Shown here: positions 52,127 to 61,315 of the stretch, piece by piece
Numbering within the stretch: the stretch's first letter is position 1
Layout: each line of letters begins with the position of its first letter
DNA from: Pseudomonas bohemica
GTDB taxonomy: Bacteria; Pseudomonadota; Gammaproteobacteria; Pseudomonadales; Pseudomonadaceae
Reading direction: 5' to 3'
DNA: 64,000 nt
Assembly (NCBI RefSeq): GCF_002934685.1
Contig: NZ_NKHL01000111.1
Span: 1-64,000, forward strand
The notes under the pieces: generated by a model
What the model was told of the DNA's origin: nothing
The model's input: only the letters and a program-made list of their open reading frames with translations
Databases searched by the model: none
Made by a program: the position numbers and the translations under genes

Positions 52127-54117
52127 GTGTTCCAAGCGCGCAAACCAGCGCGCCCGTGCGCATGAACGCCCCAGTCTTCTATTTCGCCGCCAGCTTCATC
52201 CTGATATTCGGGCTGGTCGTCATCAGCTTCCCCGAAGCGGCTGGCCAATGGTTGCTCGCCGCGCAGAACTGGGCGGCCAACACGGTTGGCTGGTATTACA
52301 TGCTGGCCATGACGCTGTATCTGGTGTTCGTGGTGGTCACGGCGCTGTCCGGTTACGGCAAGATCAAGCTCGGCGCCGACCACGATGAACCCGAGTTCAG
52401 TTACCTATCATGGGCCGGGATGCTGTTTGCGGCGGGCATCAGTATCACGCTGTTCTTCTTCTGCGTTTCCGAGCCGCTGACCCACATGCTGCAACCCCCT
52501 CAAGGCGAGGGCGGCACTACGGAATCGGCACGTCAGGCGATGCAGTTGCTGTTTCTTCATTGGGGCCTGCACGGCTGGGGGGTGTTTGCATTCGTCGGCA
52601 TGGCTTTGGCGTATTTCGCCTATCGCCACAATCTGCCGCTGGCGCTGCGGTCCGCGTTGTACCCGTTGATCGGCAAGCGCATCAATGGCCCTATCGGCTA
52701 CGCGGTCGACGGTTTTGGCATCATTGCCACCATCTTCGGTCTTGGCGCGGACATGGGTTTTGGCGTGCTGCATCTGAACGCCGGGCTGGATTACCTGTTC
52801 GGCGTCGCCCACACCCATTGGATTCAAGTGGGACTGATCACCCTGATGATGGGCGCTGCGATTCTGGTGGCCGTGGCGGGGGTCGACAAGGGCGTGCGGG
52901 TCATGTCCGACATCAACATGCTGCTGGCCTGTGCGCTGCTGCTGTTCGTATTGTTCGCCGGCCCCACGCAGCATCTGCTCAATACCCTGGTGCAGAACAT
53001 CGGCGATTACCTCGGCGCGCTGCCGACCAAGAGTTTTGACGTCTACGCCTATAACGGCCCGAGTGACTGGCTGGGTGGCTGGACGGTGTTCTATTGGGCC
53101 TGGTGGATCGCTTGGTCGCCCTTTGTCGGGCTGTTCATCGCGCGTATTTCGCGAGGCCGCACCATTCGGGAGTTTGTCTGCGGCGTGCTGCTGATCCCGC
53201 TGGGGTTCACCCTGGCGTGGATGTCGATTTTTGGTAACAGCGCCATTGATCTGGTGCTCAATCACGGCATGACGGCGCTGGGACAGTCGGCCATCGATGA
53301 CCCGTCCATGACCCTGTACCTGATGCTGCAAAACTACCCGTGGAGCAAAACTGTCATCGCGGTCACGGTGTTTATCAGCTTCGTGTTTTTCGTGACCTCG
53401 GCGGATTCGGGCACGGTGGTGTTGTCGACCCTTTCTGCCAAAGGCGGTAGCCCGGACGAAGATGGCCCGAAATGGCTGCGTGTGTTCTGGGGCGTGATGA
53501 CGGCGCTGATCACCAGCGGGCTGCTGTTCTCGGGGAGCATCGATGCGCTGAAGTCGGCGGTGGTGCTGACGTCGCTGCCGTTCTCGCTGATCCTGCTGAC
53601 GATGATGTGGGGCCTGCACAAGGCATTTCACATGGAATCGCAACGACAGATCGCTCAGCTGTACTCGCTGGCGCCCGTGTCGGGGGCGCGGCGAGGGGGG
53701 TGGCGCCAGCGTTTGAGTCAGGCGGTGCATTTCCCGTCTCGCGACGAGGTGTACCGCTTCCTCGATCAGACCGTGCGCCCCGCCATCGAGGATGTGACGG
53801 CCGTATTTGCCGAAAAAGGCTTGAGCGTGGTCACGCAACCTGATCCGGCGAATCACACGGTCGGGCTGGAAATCGGCCACGGTGAAGAGCGGCCTTTCAT
53901 CTATCAGGTCACCATGCGCGGTTACTTCACGCCCTCTTTCGCCCGTGCTGGCATGGGCTCCAAGCAACTGAACAACAGGCGCTATTACCGAGCCGAGGTG
54001 CATTTGAGCGAGGGCAGTCAGGATTACGACCTGGTGGGCTACACCAAGGAGCAGGTGATCAACGACATTCTCGATCAGTACGAGCGACATATGCAGTTTT
54101 TGCATTTGGTGCGGTGA
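52123..54117 (+). CDS. betT: Choline/betaine BCCT transporter
   Basis: A 664-residue inner-membrane carrier of the BCCT family, importing choline with protons or sodium. About 12 helices lie between residues 15 and 505; the conserved aromatic motif region is FYWAWWIAWSPFVGLFIARISRG (about 315-337). A hydrophilic C-terminal tail of about 150 residues follows, as in BetT-type osmosensing members. The frame extends 39 bases upstream, but the ATG at 52123 (MSVPSAQTSAPVRM) is used because it overlaps the leader stop. A BetI box lies about 100 bases upstream, so expression should follow choline. Confidence 0.92.
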   Translation: MSVPSAQTSAPVRMNAPVFYFAASFILIFGLVVISFPEAAGQWLLAAQNWAANTVGWYYMLAMTLYLVFVVVTALSGYGKIKLGADHDEPEFSYLSWAGMLFAAGISITLFFFCVSEPLTHMLQPPQGEGGTTESARQAMQLLFLHWGLHGWGVFAFVGMALAYFAYRHNLPLALRSALYPLIGKRINGPIGYAVDGFGIIATIFGLGADMGFGVLHLNAGLDYLFGVAHTHWIQVGLITLMMGAAILVAVAGVDKGVRVMSDINMLLACALLLFVLFAGPTQHLLNTLVQNIGDYLGALPTKSFDVYAYNGPSDWLGGWTVFYWAWWIAWSPFVGLFIARISRGRTIREFVCGVLLIPLGFTLAWMSIFGNSAIDLVLNHGMTALGQSAIDDPSMTLYLMLQNYPWSKTVIAVTVFISFVFFVTSADSGTVVLSTLSAKGGSPDEDGPKWLRVFWGVMTALITSGLLFSGSIDALKSAVVLTSLPFSLILLTMMWGLHKAFHMESQRQIAQLYSLAPVSGARRGGWRQRLSQAVHFPSRDEVYRFLDQTVRPAIEDVTAVFAEKGLSVVTQPDPANHTVGLEIGHGEERPFIYQVTMRGYFTPSFARAGMGSKQLNNRRYYRAEVHLSEGSQDYDLVGYTKEQVINDILDQYERHMQFLHLVR

Positions 54118-54142
54118 TGCCGGAGGCGCTGGCGCATGGCTT

Positions 54143-54252
54143 CTGTGGAGTGAGCTTGCTCATGAAGACGCGCAACATTCAGAGCATCTTGAGCACTTGA
54201 AAGACAGTTGTCGTAATCAAGCGCACTCCCACAGTCATGCGCGCTCCTACAG
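54143..54252. repeat. REP cluster overlapping the end of the LysR gene
   Basis: TCTGTGGAGTGAGCTTGCTCATGAAG, then an inverted AAGCGCACTCCCACAG and a further GCGCGCTCCTACAG. The last unit supplies the final Leu codon and TAG stop of the minus-strand LysR gene. Confidence 0.8.
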
Positions 54253-55095
54253 CTGGGCGGCGAGCTCCGGAGCTGAAGTATTCTGCAAATGCCCATGCAA
54301 CAACCTTAACGCCGGGACATCCAGCGCCTGAGCCGCATAGCACAGGCCAACCCGGCGGATCAGGTTGGGCGTGCGTGCCGGGCGAGTGATGACGCCAGCG
54401 TGATGGCTGATCATCGACTGCGGCAGCATCGCCAGTCCCGCGCCGGCCGCCACCAGCCGCAACGCCAGGGTCATCGAGCCGGCCGTCGCCACGAGCGAAC
54501 CGGAGCTTCGGTTGTACAGCTCCATCAGACGCTGATGGGAAGGATGAGCGGGGCAGGTAATCCATTGCACGTTGGCGAGGTCGGCTTCAGCCAGCCCGGC
54601 CCGCTGCGCCAGTGGATGACCGACGGCAAGGGCCAACACGAAAGGCTCTTCCCACAGCGGCAGAAACAGCTCGTCTTCGCAACAATCCTCTTCCACCGAC
54701 AGCCGTGCATCGCCGCTGCAGCCGTCCTGCAACGTCAGCAGCAGATTCGGCACGACCCGATACGCCATCGCCAGAAACGCCTCCAAATGACTGGCTGCGA
54801 TCTCGCTTTCCACACCGATCTCCAGCGTTAGCCTGTCGTTGCGCTGACGAAACTGATTGCTCAGCGCCTGGGCTTCAGCCAGCAATCGCCGCGCCTGTGG
54901 ATAAAGCGTGCGTGCGTCATCGGTGACTTCCACGCCCCTTGGCAGGCGCTGGAACAACGTTGTCCCCAATACCTCTTCGAGCTGGCGAATGGTCACTGAA
55001 AGCGTGGGCTGGCTGGTGAACAAGCGCTGCGCCGCCGAGGTGATGTTGCGTTCCTCGAACACTGCGACGAAGGCATTGAGTTGACGAATATCCAT
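54247..55095 (-). CDS. LysR-family transcriptional regulator
   Basis: A 282-residue regulator. The N-terminal winged helix is standard (MDIRQLNAFVAVFEERNITS; AAQRLFTSQPTLSVTIRQLE), followed by the two-lobed effector domain from about residue 88. It is divergent from an aldo-keto reductase gene 218 bases away, which it probably controls; GCTTATC-type repeats lie between. The effector is unknown. The final codon and stop come from a REP element, so the C-terminus may be a little longer or shorter than in relatives. Confidence 0.9.
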   Translation of the reverse strand: MDIRQLNAFVAVFEERNITSAAQRLFTSQPTLSVTIRQLEEVLGTTLFQRLPRGVEVTDDARTLYPQARRLLAEAQALSNQFRQRNDRLTLEIGVESEIAASHLEAFLAMAYRVVPNLLLTLQDGCSGDARLSVEEDCCEDELFLPLWEEPFVLALAVGHPLAQRAGLAEADLANVQWITCPAHPSHQRLMELYNRSSGSLVATAGSMTLALRLVAAGAGLAMLPQSMISHHAGVITRPARTPNLIRRVGLCYAAQALDVPALRLLHGHLQNTSAPELAAQL

Positions 55096-55313
55096 ATCAG
55101 AAACCGATATCAGCGAGAGGAATAAAGCATTTTTCGAGGGTCGCGATCGCTGAATATACTCGCTTTATCGCTTATCCCCCGCTTATCTATTGACGCTTCT
55201 TATCGCTCGATCGCCGGCATGCGATGCCTGAAACCGATCCAGCTTTCGATAATCCGAGTAGTCTGGAGCGACCGCTTCGCTATCCGCCATTCAGAAAAGA
55301 AAGAGAGGATCGA

Positions 55314-56351
55314 ATGACCTACATCGCTGCCAAAAACCGTTATGAACGCGTTCCGTATCGCCGCGTAGGGCGTAGCGGCCTGGTTCTGCCTGCACTGTCG
55401 ATGGGCCTGTGGCACAACTTCGGCGACAGCACGCCGCTGGATACCCAGCGCGCGATGTTGCGTACCGCCTTCGATCTGGGCATCAACCACTTTGACCTGG
55501 CCAATAACTATGGTCCGCCCTACGGCAGCGCCGAGATCAACTTCGGCCGTTTGCTGCGTGAAGACTTCCAGCAATACCGTGACGAGCTGATCATCTCCAC
55601 CAAGGCCGGCTGGGACATGTGGCCTGGCCCGTATGGCCAGGGTGGCGGTTCGCGTAAATACGTGCTGGCCAGCCTCGATCAGAGCCTGCAACGCATGGGC
55701 CTGGATTATGTGGATATCTTCTATTCACACCGCTTCGACCCGGACACCCCGTTGGAAGAAACCGCGGGCGCGCTGGCGACCGCCGTGCAGCAAGGCAAGG
55801 CGCTGTACATCGGAATCTCGTCATACTCAGGTGCCAAAACCCGGGAAATAGCAGGCCTGCTGAAAGAGTGGAAAGTGCCGTTACTGATTCATCAGCCGGC
55901 CTACAACCTGCTCAATCGCTGGGTCGAAAAAGACCTGCTGGACACCACCGATCAGCTGGGTTCGGGCGTTATCGCCTTCACCGCGCTGGCTCAGGGGCTG
56001 TTGTCTGACAAATACCTGAACGGCATTCCGAAGGATGCGCGGGTCAACCGCCCGGGCGGTGGTTCGCTGCAGGCCTCGCATTTATCGGAGCAGAACATCG
56101 AGCACGTACGCGCACTGAACGATATCGCCCAACGCCGTGGTCAAAGCCTGGCGCAAATGGCATTGGCCTGGACGCTGCGTGATCCAAGAGTGACGTCGGC
56201 ATTGATTGGCGCGAGCCGCCCGGAGCAGATCATCGAGAACGTCGGGGCATTGGATAATCTGGCGTTCAGCCAGGAGGAACTGGCCGAGATCGACCGCTTC
56301 GCGGTGGAAGGCGGGATCAACTTGTGGGAGAAGCCGTCGTCGGCTGAGTAA
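55314..56351 (+). CDS. Aldo/keto reductase, L-glyceraldehyde-3-phosphate reductase (YghZ/Gpr) type
   Basis: A 345-residue NADPH-dependent reductase with a TIM barrel, close in length to E. coli YghZ (346). Catalytic Asp-Tyr-Lys-His are in FDLANNYGPPYGSAE (Asp, Tyr), STKAGWDMWPGPYG (Lys) and FYSHRFD (His). The motif RKYVLASLDQSLQRMGLDYVD is typical of this subgroup, whose members detoxify aldehydes such as methylglyoxal. GAGAGGA precedes the ATG at 55314; the frame upstream is unsupported. Control by the divergent LysR protein is likely. Confidence 0.9.
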   Translation: MTYIAAKNRYERVPYRRVGRSGLVLPALSMGLWHNFGDSTPLDTQRAMLRTAFDLGINHFDLANNYGPPYGSAEINFGRLLREDFQQYRDELIISTKAGWDMWPGPYGQGGGSRKYVLASLDQSLQRMGLDYVDIFYSHRFDPDTPLEETAGALATAVQQGKALYIGISSYSGAKTREIAGLLKEWKVPLLIHQPAYNLLNRWVEKDLLDTTDQLGSGVIAFTALAQGLLSDKYLNGIPKDARVNRPGGGSLQASHLSEQNIEHVRALNDIAQRRGQSLAQMALAWTLRDPRVTSALIGASRPEQIIENVGALDNLAFSQEELAEIDRFAVEGGINLWEKPSSAE

Positions 56352-56380
56352 CGACGACAGGCATCACCTGAAATGCTGAA

Positions 56381-56475
56381 CCTGTGGGAAATTCCGGAGG
56401 TTACGACGGTAGCGAAGGCGGTCGATCTGACACACCGCTTTCGCCGCCGTCGTAACCTGCGCAAGCTCCCACAGG
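56381..56475. repeat. Inverted repeat of a variant REP class
   Basis: CCTGTGGGAAATTCCGGAGGTTACGACG at the left and CGTCGTAACCTGCGCAAGCTCCCACAGG at the right. The outer TGTGGGA/TCCCACA arms match REP; the inner GGTTACGACG/CGTCGTAACC arms belong to the other repeat family of this window. Confidence 0.8.
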
Positions 56476-56500
56476 TCACTGCGAGATCAGCCAGAACCGA

Positions 56501-57937
56501 TTAACCCTCATCCCCCTCATCATCATCCCCACCATCGATCTTCATGCCCAACTCCTTGATCTTGCGGGTCAAGGTGTTGCGGCCCCAGCCCAGTAGCACG
56601 GCGGCGTCGCGGCGGCGGCCGGCGGTGTGCTTCAGGGCGGTTTCGATCATGATGCGTTCGAAAGTCGGCACCGCGCTGTCCAGCAGGCTGGATTGCCCCC
56701 GAGCCAGCGCCTGGTCGGCCCACTGACGCAATGCCTGTTCCCAGTTGGTCACCGGGGCAGCGTCCTGTGGCAGGCTGAGCAACTCGGGTGGCAAGTCGCT
56801 GATGTGCACTTCACGACCCGAAGCCATGACCGTGATCCACCGGCAGGTGTTTTCCAGTTGACGCACGTTACCCGGCCACGGCAGATGCTTGAGGTACTCC
56901 TCGGTCTCGGCCTTCAACAGCTTTGGCTCGACGGCCAACTCCTGCGCTGCGCGGCTCAGGAAGTGCTTGGCCAGGGTCGGAATGTCCTCACGGCGGTCGG
57001 ACAGACGCGGAATATGGATGCGGATGACGTTCAGGCGATGGAACAAGTCCTCACGGAATTTGCCGGCCTGCACCAGTGTTTCCAGATTCTGGTGCGTCGC
57101 CGCGATGATGCGCACGTCCACCTTTACCGGCACATGACCGCCGACGCGATAGAACTCGCCATCGGCCAGCACGCGCAACAGGCGAGTCTGGGTATCGGCA
57201 GGCATGTCGCCGATTTCATCGAGGAACAACGTACCGCCGTCGGCTTGTTCGAAGCGACCGCGACGCAGGTTGGCCGCGCCGGTAAACGCGCCTTTTTCGT
57301 GACCGAACAGCTCGGATTCCATCAGGTCTTTTGGAATCGCCGCCATGTTCAACGCAATGAATGGCGAGGCCGAGCGTGGGCTGTGGCGGTGCAGCGCGTG
57401 GGCGACCAGCTCTTTACCGGTGCCCGATTCACCGTTGATCAGCACGGTAATGTTGGAATGGCTCAGACGCCCGATGGCGCGAAACACTTCCTGCATCGCC
57501 GGGGCTTCGCCGATGATTTCCGGGGTGCGGGTCAGGGCTGGCGCAACGTCCATGCCCTGTTGTTCCTGAGCATGCTGATTGGCGCGCTTGACCAGCGATA
57601 CCGCTTCGTCGACGTCGAACGGCTTGGGCAGGTATTCAAAGGCGCCGCCTTGATACGAAGCCACGGCACTGTCCAGGTCCGAATGGGCGGTCATGATGAT
57701 GACAGGCAGGCGCGGATGCTGTTCGCGAATCCGCGCCAACAGGTCCAGGCCGCTGGCGCCGGGCATGCGAATGTCGGAAATGATCACGTCCGGTTGCTGA
57801 CGCGCCAGGCGGCTCATCACGCCATCGGCGCTGTCGAAGCTCTGTGTTGTCATGCCTTCTTGCTGCAAGGCCTTTTCCAGTACCCAGCGGATGGAACGGT
57901 CGTCGTCGACGATCCAGACAGTTTCACTACGGCTCAT
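56501..57937 (-). CDS. ntrC: Nitrogen regulation response regulator (NtrC, GlnG)
   Basis: A 478-residue sigma54 activator. The receiver domain (1-120) has the phosphorylated Asp in [12 protein letters not shown]. The AAA+ domain (about 140-380) shows GESGTGKE, an intact GAFTGA loop in [22 protein letters not shown] and [10 protein letters not shown]. The C-terminal Fis-type helix-turn-helix reads [20 protein letters not shown], then an acidic tail. It turns on glnA and other nitrogen-scavenging genes when glutamine is low. Overlaps ntrB by four bases. A candidate target site is seen at 63129. Confidence 0.97.
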   Translation of the reverse strand: MSRSETVWIVDDDRSIRWVLEKALQQEGMTTQSFDSADGVMSRLARQQPDVIISDIRMPGASGLDLLARIREQHPRLPVIIMTAHSDLDSAVASYQGGAFEYLPKPFDVDEAVSLVKRANQHAQEQQGMDVAPALTRTPEIIGEAPAMQEVFRAIGRLSHSNITVLINGESGTGKELVAHALHRHSPRSASPFIALNMAAIPKDLMESELFGHEKGAFTGAANLRRGRFEQADGGTLFLDEIGDMPADTQTRLLRVLADGEFYRVGGHVPVKVDVRIIAATHQNLETLVQAGKFREDLFHRLNVIRIHIPRLSDRREDIPTLAKHFLSRAAQELAVEPKLLKAETEEYLKHLPWPGNVRQLENTCRWITVMASGREVHISDLPPELLSLPQDAAPVTNWEQALRQWADQALARGQSSLLDSAVPTFERIMIETALKHTAGRRRDAAVLLGWGRNTLTRKIKELGMKIDGGDDDEGDEG

Positions 57938-59019
57938 GTCGAAGCTGCTCCTTGTTCCAGCGGCAAGAAGATCGAGAAAGTTGTGTGGCCAGGATGGCTG
58001 TCACACTCGATCAGCCCCTGGTGCTGACTGATGATGTTCTGGGTGATGGCAAGGCCCAGCCCGGTGCCATCCGGGCGGCCACTGACCATTGGGTAAAAAA
58101 TGGTTTCTTGAAGTTCCGGGGGGATACCCGGCCCGTTGTCGATGATTTCGATCTTGCTCACCAGGCGATGGCGCACGTGACCGATGGTGAACTGCCGCAT
58201 CGCCCGGGTACGCAGACTGATGCGGCCAAGACGAAGTTCGTTCTGTCCGCTGATCGCCTGCATGGCGTTGCGCACGATATTGAGCACGGCCTGGATCATT
58301 TGTTCACGGTCGATCAGAACGTCCGGAATGCTTGGGTCATAGTCACGCACCAATGTGATGCAGCCCTGGCTTTCAGCTTCCACCAGGCTGCACACGCGCT
58401 CCAGCACTTCGTGCACATTGGTCATCGCCAGCGACGGCAGTTTGTTCGAGCCGAGCATCCGGTCGACCAGATTTCGAAGGCGGTCGGCTTCTTCGATGAT
58501 GACGTTTGTGTAGTCCTTGAGACTTTCTTCCGGCAGTTCGCGCGCCAGCAATTGCGCAGCGCCGCGGATGCCACCGAGCGGGTTCTTGATCTCGTGGGCG
58601 AGCCCGCGAACCAGCATCTTGGTGGTTTCCTGCTTCGACAGTTGAGCCTCCTCCTTGGTGATGCGCAGCAGGCGATCACGGGGATGGACTTCCAGCAGCA
58701 GCATGGTCTCGCCTTGCGACAGAATCGGCGTCACAGCGTAATCGACAGTCAGCGTCTGGCCAGTGAGCGCGGTCAGCATGGCTTCGCGCTTGGTGAAAGG
58801 GTGCGCCTGTTCCACCGCCTGGCGAAGCGAACTGAGTGCTTCGGCGGACTCGGTGAACAGTTCGCTGATGAATTGCCCATGACTGCGCTGACCGCTGATC
58901 GCCAGCAGCATTTCGGCTGCGGGATTCATGTACTCCAGACGCAGGTCAGCGTTGAGCAGAATCGTGGCAGTGGTCAGGTTGTCGAGTAACAATCGGTGCA
59001 ACGTATCGCTGATAGTCAT
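57934..59019 (-). CDS. ntrB: Nitrogen regulation sensor kinase (NtrB, GlnL)
   Basis: A 361-residue cytoplasmic histidine kinase/phosphatase that controls NtrC, itself controlled by PII. A PAS domain lies at about 8-105, the phosphoacceptor H-box is GLAHEIKNPLGGIRG (about 140-155), and the ATPase part has N (IVRNAMQAI), D (IDNGPGIP) and GTGLGLAI boxes. The start at 59019 (MTISDTLHRLLLDN) fits the family; an upstream extension of nine residues is unlikely. An NtrC-like site, GCACC-N5-GGAGC, lies at 59291-59305. Confidence 0.96.
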   Translation of the reverse strand: MTISDTLHRLLLDNLTTATILLNADLRLEYMNPAAEMLLAISGQRSHGQFISELFTESAEALSSLRQAVEQAHPFTKREAMLTALTGQTLTVDYAVTPILSQGETMLLLEVHPRDRLLRITKEEAQLSKQETTKMLVRGLAHEIKNPLGGIRGAAQLLARELPEESLKDYTNVIIEEADRLRNLVDRMLGSNKLPSLAMTNVHEVLERVCSLVEAESQGCITLVRDYDPSIPDVLIDREQMIQAVLNIVRNAMQAISGQNELRLGRISLRTRAMRQFTIGHVRHRLVSKIEIIDNGPGIPPELQETIFYPMVSGRPDGTGLGLAITQNIISQHQGLIECDSHPGHTTFSIFLPLEQGAAST

Positions 59020-59327
59020 GAATTTCGTTGACCTCTTTTGGCACATCGCACGAATGGGCGGACCCGGAAGTGCAGGCTCTGGTTGGTCTTCGCCAGCGTA
59101 GGAAGACGGCTGATACGGTGCTTAGCCCTTGCTTATTCGTAAGAAAATGCAAAAACCAAACCAAGCTCCGAAAAGAAGCGTCGAAACGAGCATTTCGGGC
59201 TTTTTTTGGACAGCCAGCCCGTTGACAGCGCTGCCTAAAGCGATTCATGAACCAAAATGGGATTTTTGGCGAAGCGTCCGTTCAGGTTGTGCACCGTTAT
59301 GGAGCTTAGTAGTTCGCAAGGCTCGCA
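59020..59327. other. Gap between ntrB and DUF4124 gene with a plus-strand terminator
   Basis: On the plus strand AGCTCCGAAA and TTTCGGGCT pair (one bulge) at 59164-59200 and are followed by seven T. No plus-strand gene precedes it, so it may end a small RNA starting near 59130. GCACC-N5-GGAGC at 59291-59305 differs by one base from a perfect NtrC site. Confidence 0.45.
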
Positions 59328-59969
59328 TCAGAAAAAAGGCAGGATGCTGCTCTCTTCGGGTGGCTTGTCCTTGAGCGGACATTCGGGGCGCACGCCGTAA
59401 TCGTCTGTCTTGCAGGGTTGAGCGAGGCGCTTCTGTGCCAGCGAGATGCGCATCATGTGGAACGGCTGGTTGGGGGTGCGTTCAGCCACACGGCCGAACT
59501 CGTCGACGATCTCGATCGACAGCTGATGCGTGCCGCGATCGATATTGGTCATCGGGAAAACCGGGCTACGGCCTGGATTGCCGTACGGTTCGCCGTCCAG
59601 CAGCAGGCGATAGGTGTGGCCGGGTTGTAGTTCGGGATCATTGGTGACAGTAACGATCAGGTTGCCCTGGATGTCACGAATCGCGGTGTCCGGTTCCGGC
59701 GCAAGAATGCGCAGCAACTGATAGTGAAACAGCGGGCCCGGCTTGGGTTTGGCGCTGGCAGCCGGGCTTGGTTTTTTAGGCGTGGACCTGATCTGGTTGC
59801 CGGGAGCGATGTCGACCTTTTTCGCATTTTTGTGAGGTTGGTCGGTGAAGACCCGATTACCCTCGGCGTCGATGTAGGTGTACACCTGAGCGACTGCCGA
59901 TTGGCCGATGAGCATGAGCAGGCAGAGCAGCGAACGCCACAGCCAAGGATGCTTAGGGTCTGGCGACAT
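59328..59969 (-). CDS. DUF4124 exported protein
   Basis: A 213-residue protein with a signal peptide (to about QSAVAQVY) and an N-terminal DUF4124 motif (VYTYIDAEGNRVFTDQPH), then a Pro/Lys-rich linker and a second domain (about 95-175) with LQPGHTYRLLLDGEPYG and DRGTHQLSIEIVDEFGR. It is likely periplasmic. The same two-part design occurs in the next gene, so they are paralogs. The start lies inside the 3' end of that gene (17-base overlap). Function unknown; linkage to ntrBC is conserved in Pseudomonas. Confidence 0.85.
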   Translation of the reverse strand: MSPDPKHPWLWRSLLCLLMLIGQSAVAQVYTYIDAEGNRVFTDQPHKNAKKVDIAPGNQIRSTPKKPSPAASAKPKPGPLFHYQLLRILAPEPDTAIRDIQGNLIVTVTNDPELQPGHTYRLLLDGEPYGNPGRSPVFPMTNIDRGTHQLSIEIVDEFGRVAERTPNQPFHMMRISLAQKRLAQPCKTDDYGVRPECPLKDKPPEESSILPFF

Positions 59970-60480
59970 GGGCTCGCTGCACTGTCAGGTTGATGGTCTG
60001 GCTTTGTTGGACCACCTGTGTGCCTTGCAGCACTTGGACGGACAGGCTGTGCTCGCCTCGGTCCAGCTCTGTGACCTGGACGCGGGGGACGTTGGTGGGT
60101 TGGCCATAGGGCTTTCCATCCACCACTAATTGAAGCTGATGACCGGGCTGCAGGCGCGGTTGAATCATCACACCGATCATGAAAGAGCCATTGTTGGCGC
60201 GCAGGGCTTCGTCATTGGGCAGATCGGTGAGTTGCAGCGTTTGATAGGACGCGCTGCTCGGTTGTGGTTGAGGCTGATTTTGCGACGGACTTGGCAGCGG
60301 GGGCGCTGGCGCAGCGCCGCCGACGCTGTTCAATGGCGGCAGATCGACTGTCTCCGCTTTCGTCCCATCGGGCGGCTGATTGCTGAAGGCCGTGTTGCCG
60401 TTGGCATCGGTGTATTTATAGATCTGGGCGACTGCGGGAAGCGCAAGCAACAGCAGCACAAGGGCAAGGCTTTGACGCAT
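59953..60480 (-). CDS. DUF4124 exported protein, paralog
   Basis: A 175-residue secreted or periplasmic protein. Signal peptide to about PAVAQIYK, DUF4124 motif IYKYTDANGNTAFSNQPPDG, a Pro/Gln-rich linker (about 55-80) and the C-terminal domain with LQPGHQLQLVVDGKPYG and LDRGEHSLSVQVLQGTQ. GGAG lies six bases before the ATG at 60480; longer frames upstream are not used. Paralog of the overlapping downstream gene, implying tandem duplication. Confidence 0.87.
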   Translation of the reverse strand: MRQSLALVLLLLALPAVAQIYKYTDANGNTAFSNQPPDGTKAETVDLPPLNSVGGAAPAPPLPSPSQNQPQPQPSSASYQTLQLTDLPNDEALRANNGSFMIGVMIQPRLQPGHQLQLVVDGKPYGQPTNVPRVQVTELDRGEHSLSVQVLQGTQVVQQSQTINLTVQRAHVARP

Positions 60481-60615
60481 GAATACTCCGGTACCACGAT
60501 CAGGAGAGCGACAGCGCGCGCCGCGCATCCAGCAGAGCGTCGGGCACAGACGCCAGCATAGAGCAAAACCGCCTCGGTGGTGTCATTGCCCAAGTGTGTC
60601 GAGCGGAGCCCCTGA

Positions 60616-61194
60616 TCAGTTTTTCGCCTGGGCCATGCATAAGGTTTCGGTGGCTTGTTGCAATGCCTTTGCCATTGTCGCGTCAGTGGTAGTGTGTTCG
60701 ATTTCGCCACTGACCCAGCCCTGGCAGTCGCTGTCGTTACGCCAAGGCTGGAATGCCACGAATCTCTCCATCATAAGTGGCTGCAAGTGATCCAGACGCG
60801 TACGGATGGCTGTCATCAAACCGGCGTTGGGCTGGCCGGGCGCTTTGCCGTTTGCATGCCATTGCTCGATACGTGCGTATTGCACCGTCTTGTTGGCCTC
60901 GATCTGCGCGGTCATGAACTGACGTACGTCGTCCTGATCGAGTTTGTACAGCGAAGCCTGGGCTTCGGCATTGGCGATCACCTGTCGCTCGCGGTCGGAA
61001 TCCTGCACCGGTTTGCCGCTGTAGAACTTGCTAAGGGCAACATCATTGGCGATGTCGAGCCGTTGCCCGATGGTGTCGATCAGCGGGCGCAGTTCGGCGG
61101 GCGCGGGCCGGTTGGTTGAGGTGCTGATGCAGCCGGCGATCAAGGGTGGAGTCAGAAGCATGAGCCAGAGCGGTTTGAGCATGTCGATGTCCAT
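60616..61194 (-). CDS. Exported chorismate mutase (AroQ gamma type), possible lipoprotein
   Basis: A 192-residue all-helical chorismate mutase of the periplasmic class. Conserved parts are ELRPLIDTIGQRLDIANDVALSKFY (Arg, Lys of the active site), DSDRERQVIANAEAQA and AQIEANKTVQYARIEQW. The N-terminus LLTPPLIAGCIS has a lipobox-like cysteine, which would make it membrane-anchored rather than free. It converts chorismate to prephenate outside the cytoplasm, a puzzling site for the pathway; in pathogens such enzymes can be exported. The start may be the ATG at 61194 or four codons later. Confidence 0.85.
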   Translation of the reverse strand: MDIDMLKPLWLMLLTPPLIAGCISTSTNRPAPAELRPLIDTIGQRLDIANDVALSKFYSGKPVQDSDRERQVIANAEAQASLYKLDQDDVRQFMTAQIEANKTVQYARIEQWHANGKAPGQPNAGLMTAIRTRLDHLQPLMMERFVAFQPWRNDSDCQGWVSGEIEHTTTDATMAKALQQATETLCMAQAKN

Positions 61195-61315
61195 GGGAAT
61201 TCTTGGGATGTCCGGGAGCAGGCCGGATGAGACAGTATCTGGAAAAAAACTTTGTAAACACGATAAACAAGTACCACCACATCCGGCATTCAGGCTTTTC
61301 CCGCCTTATTGATAT

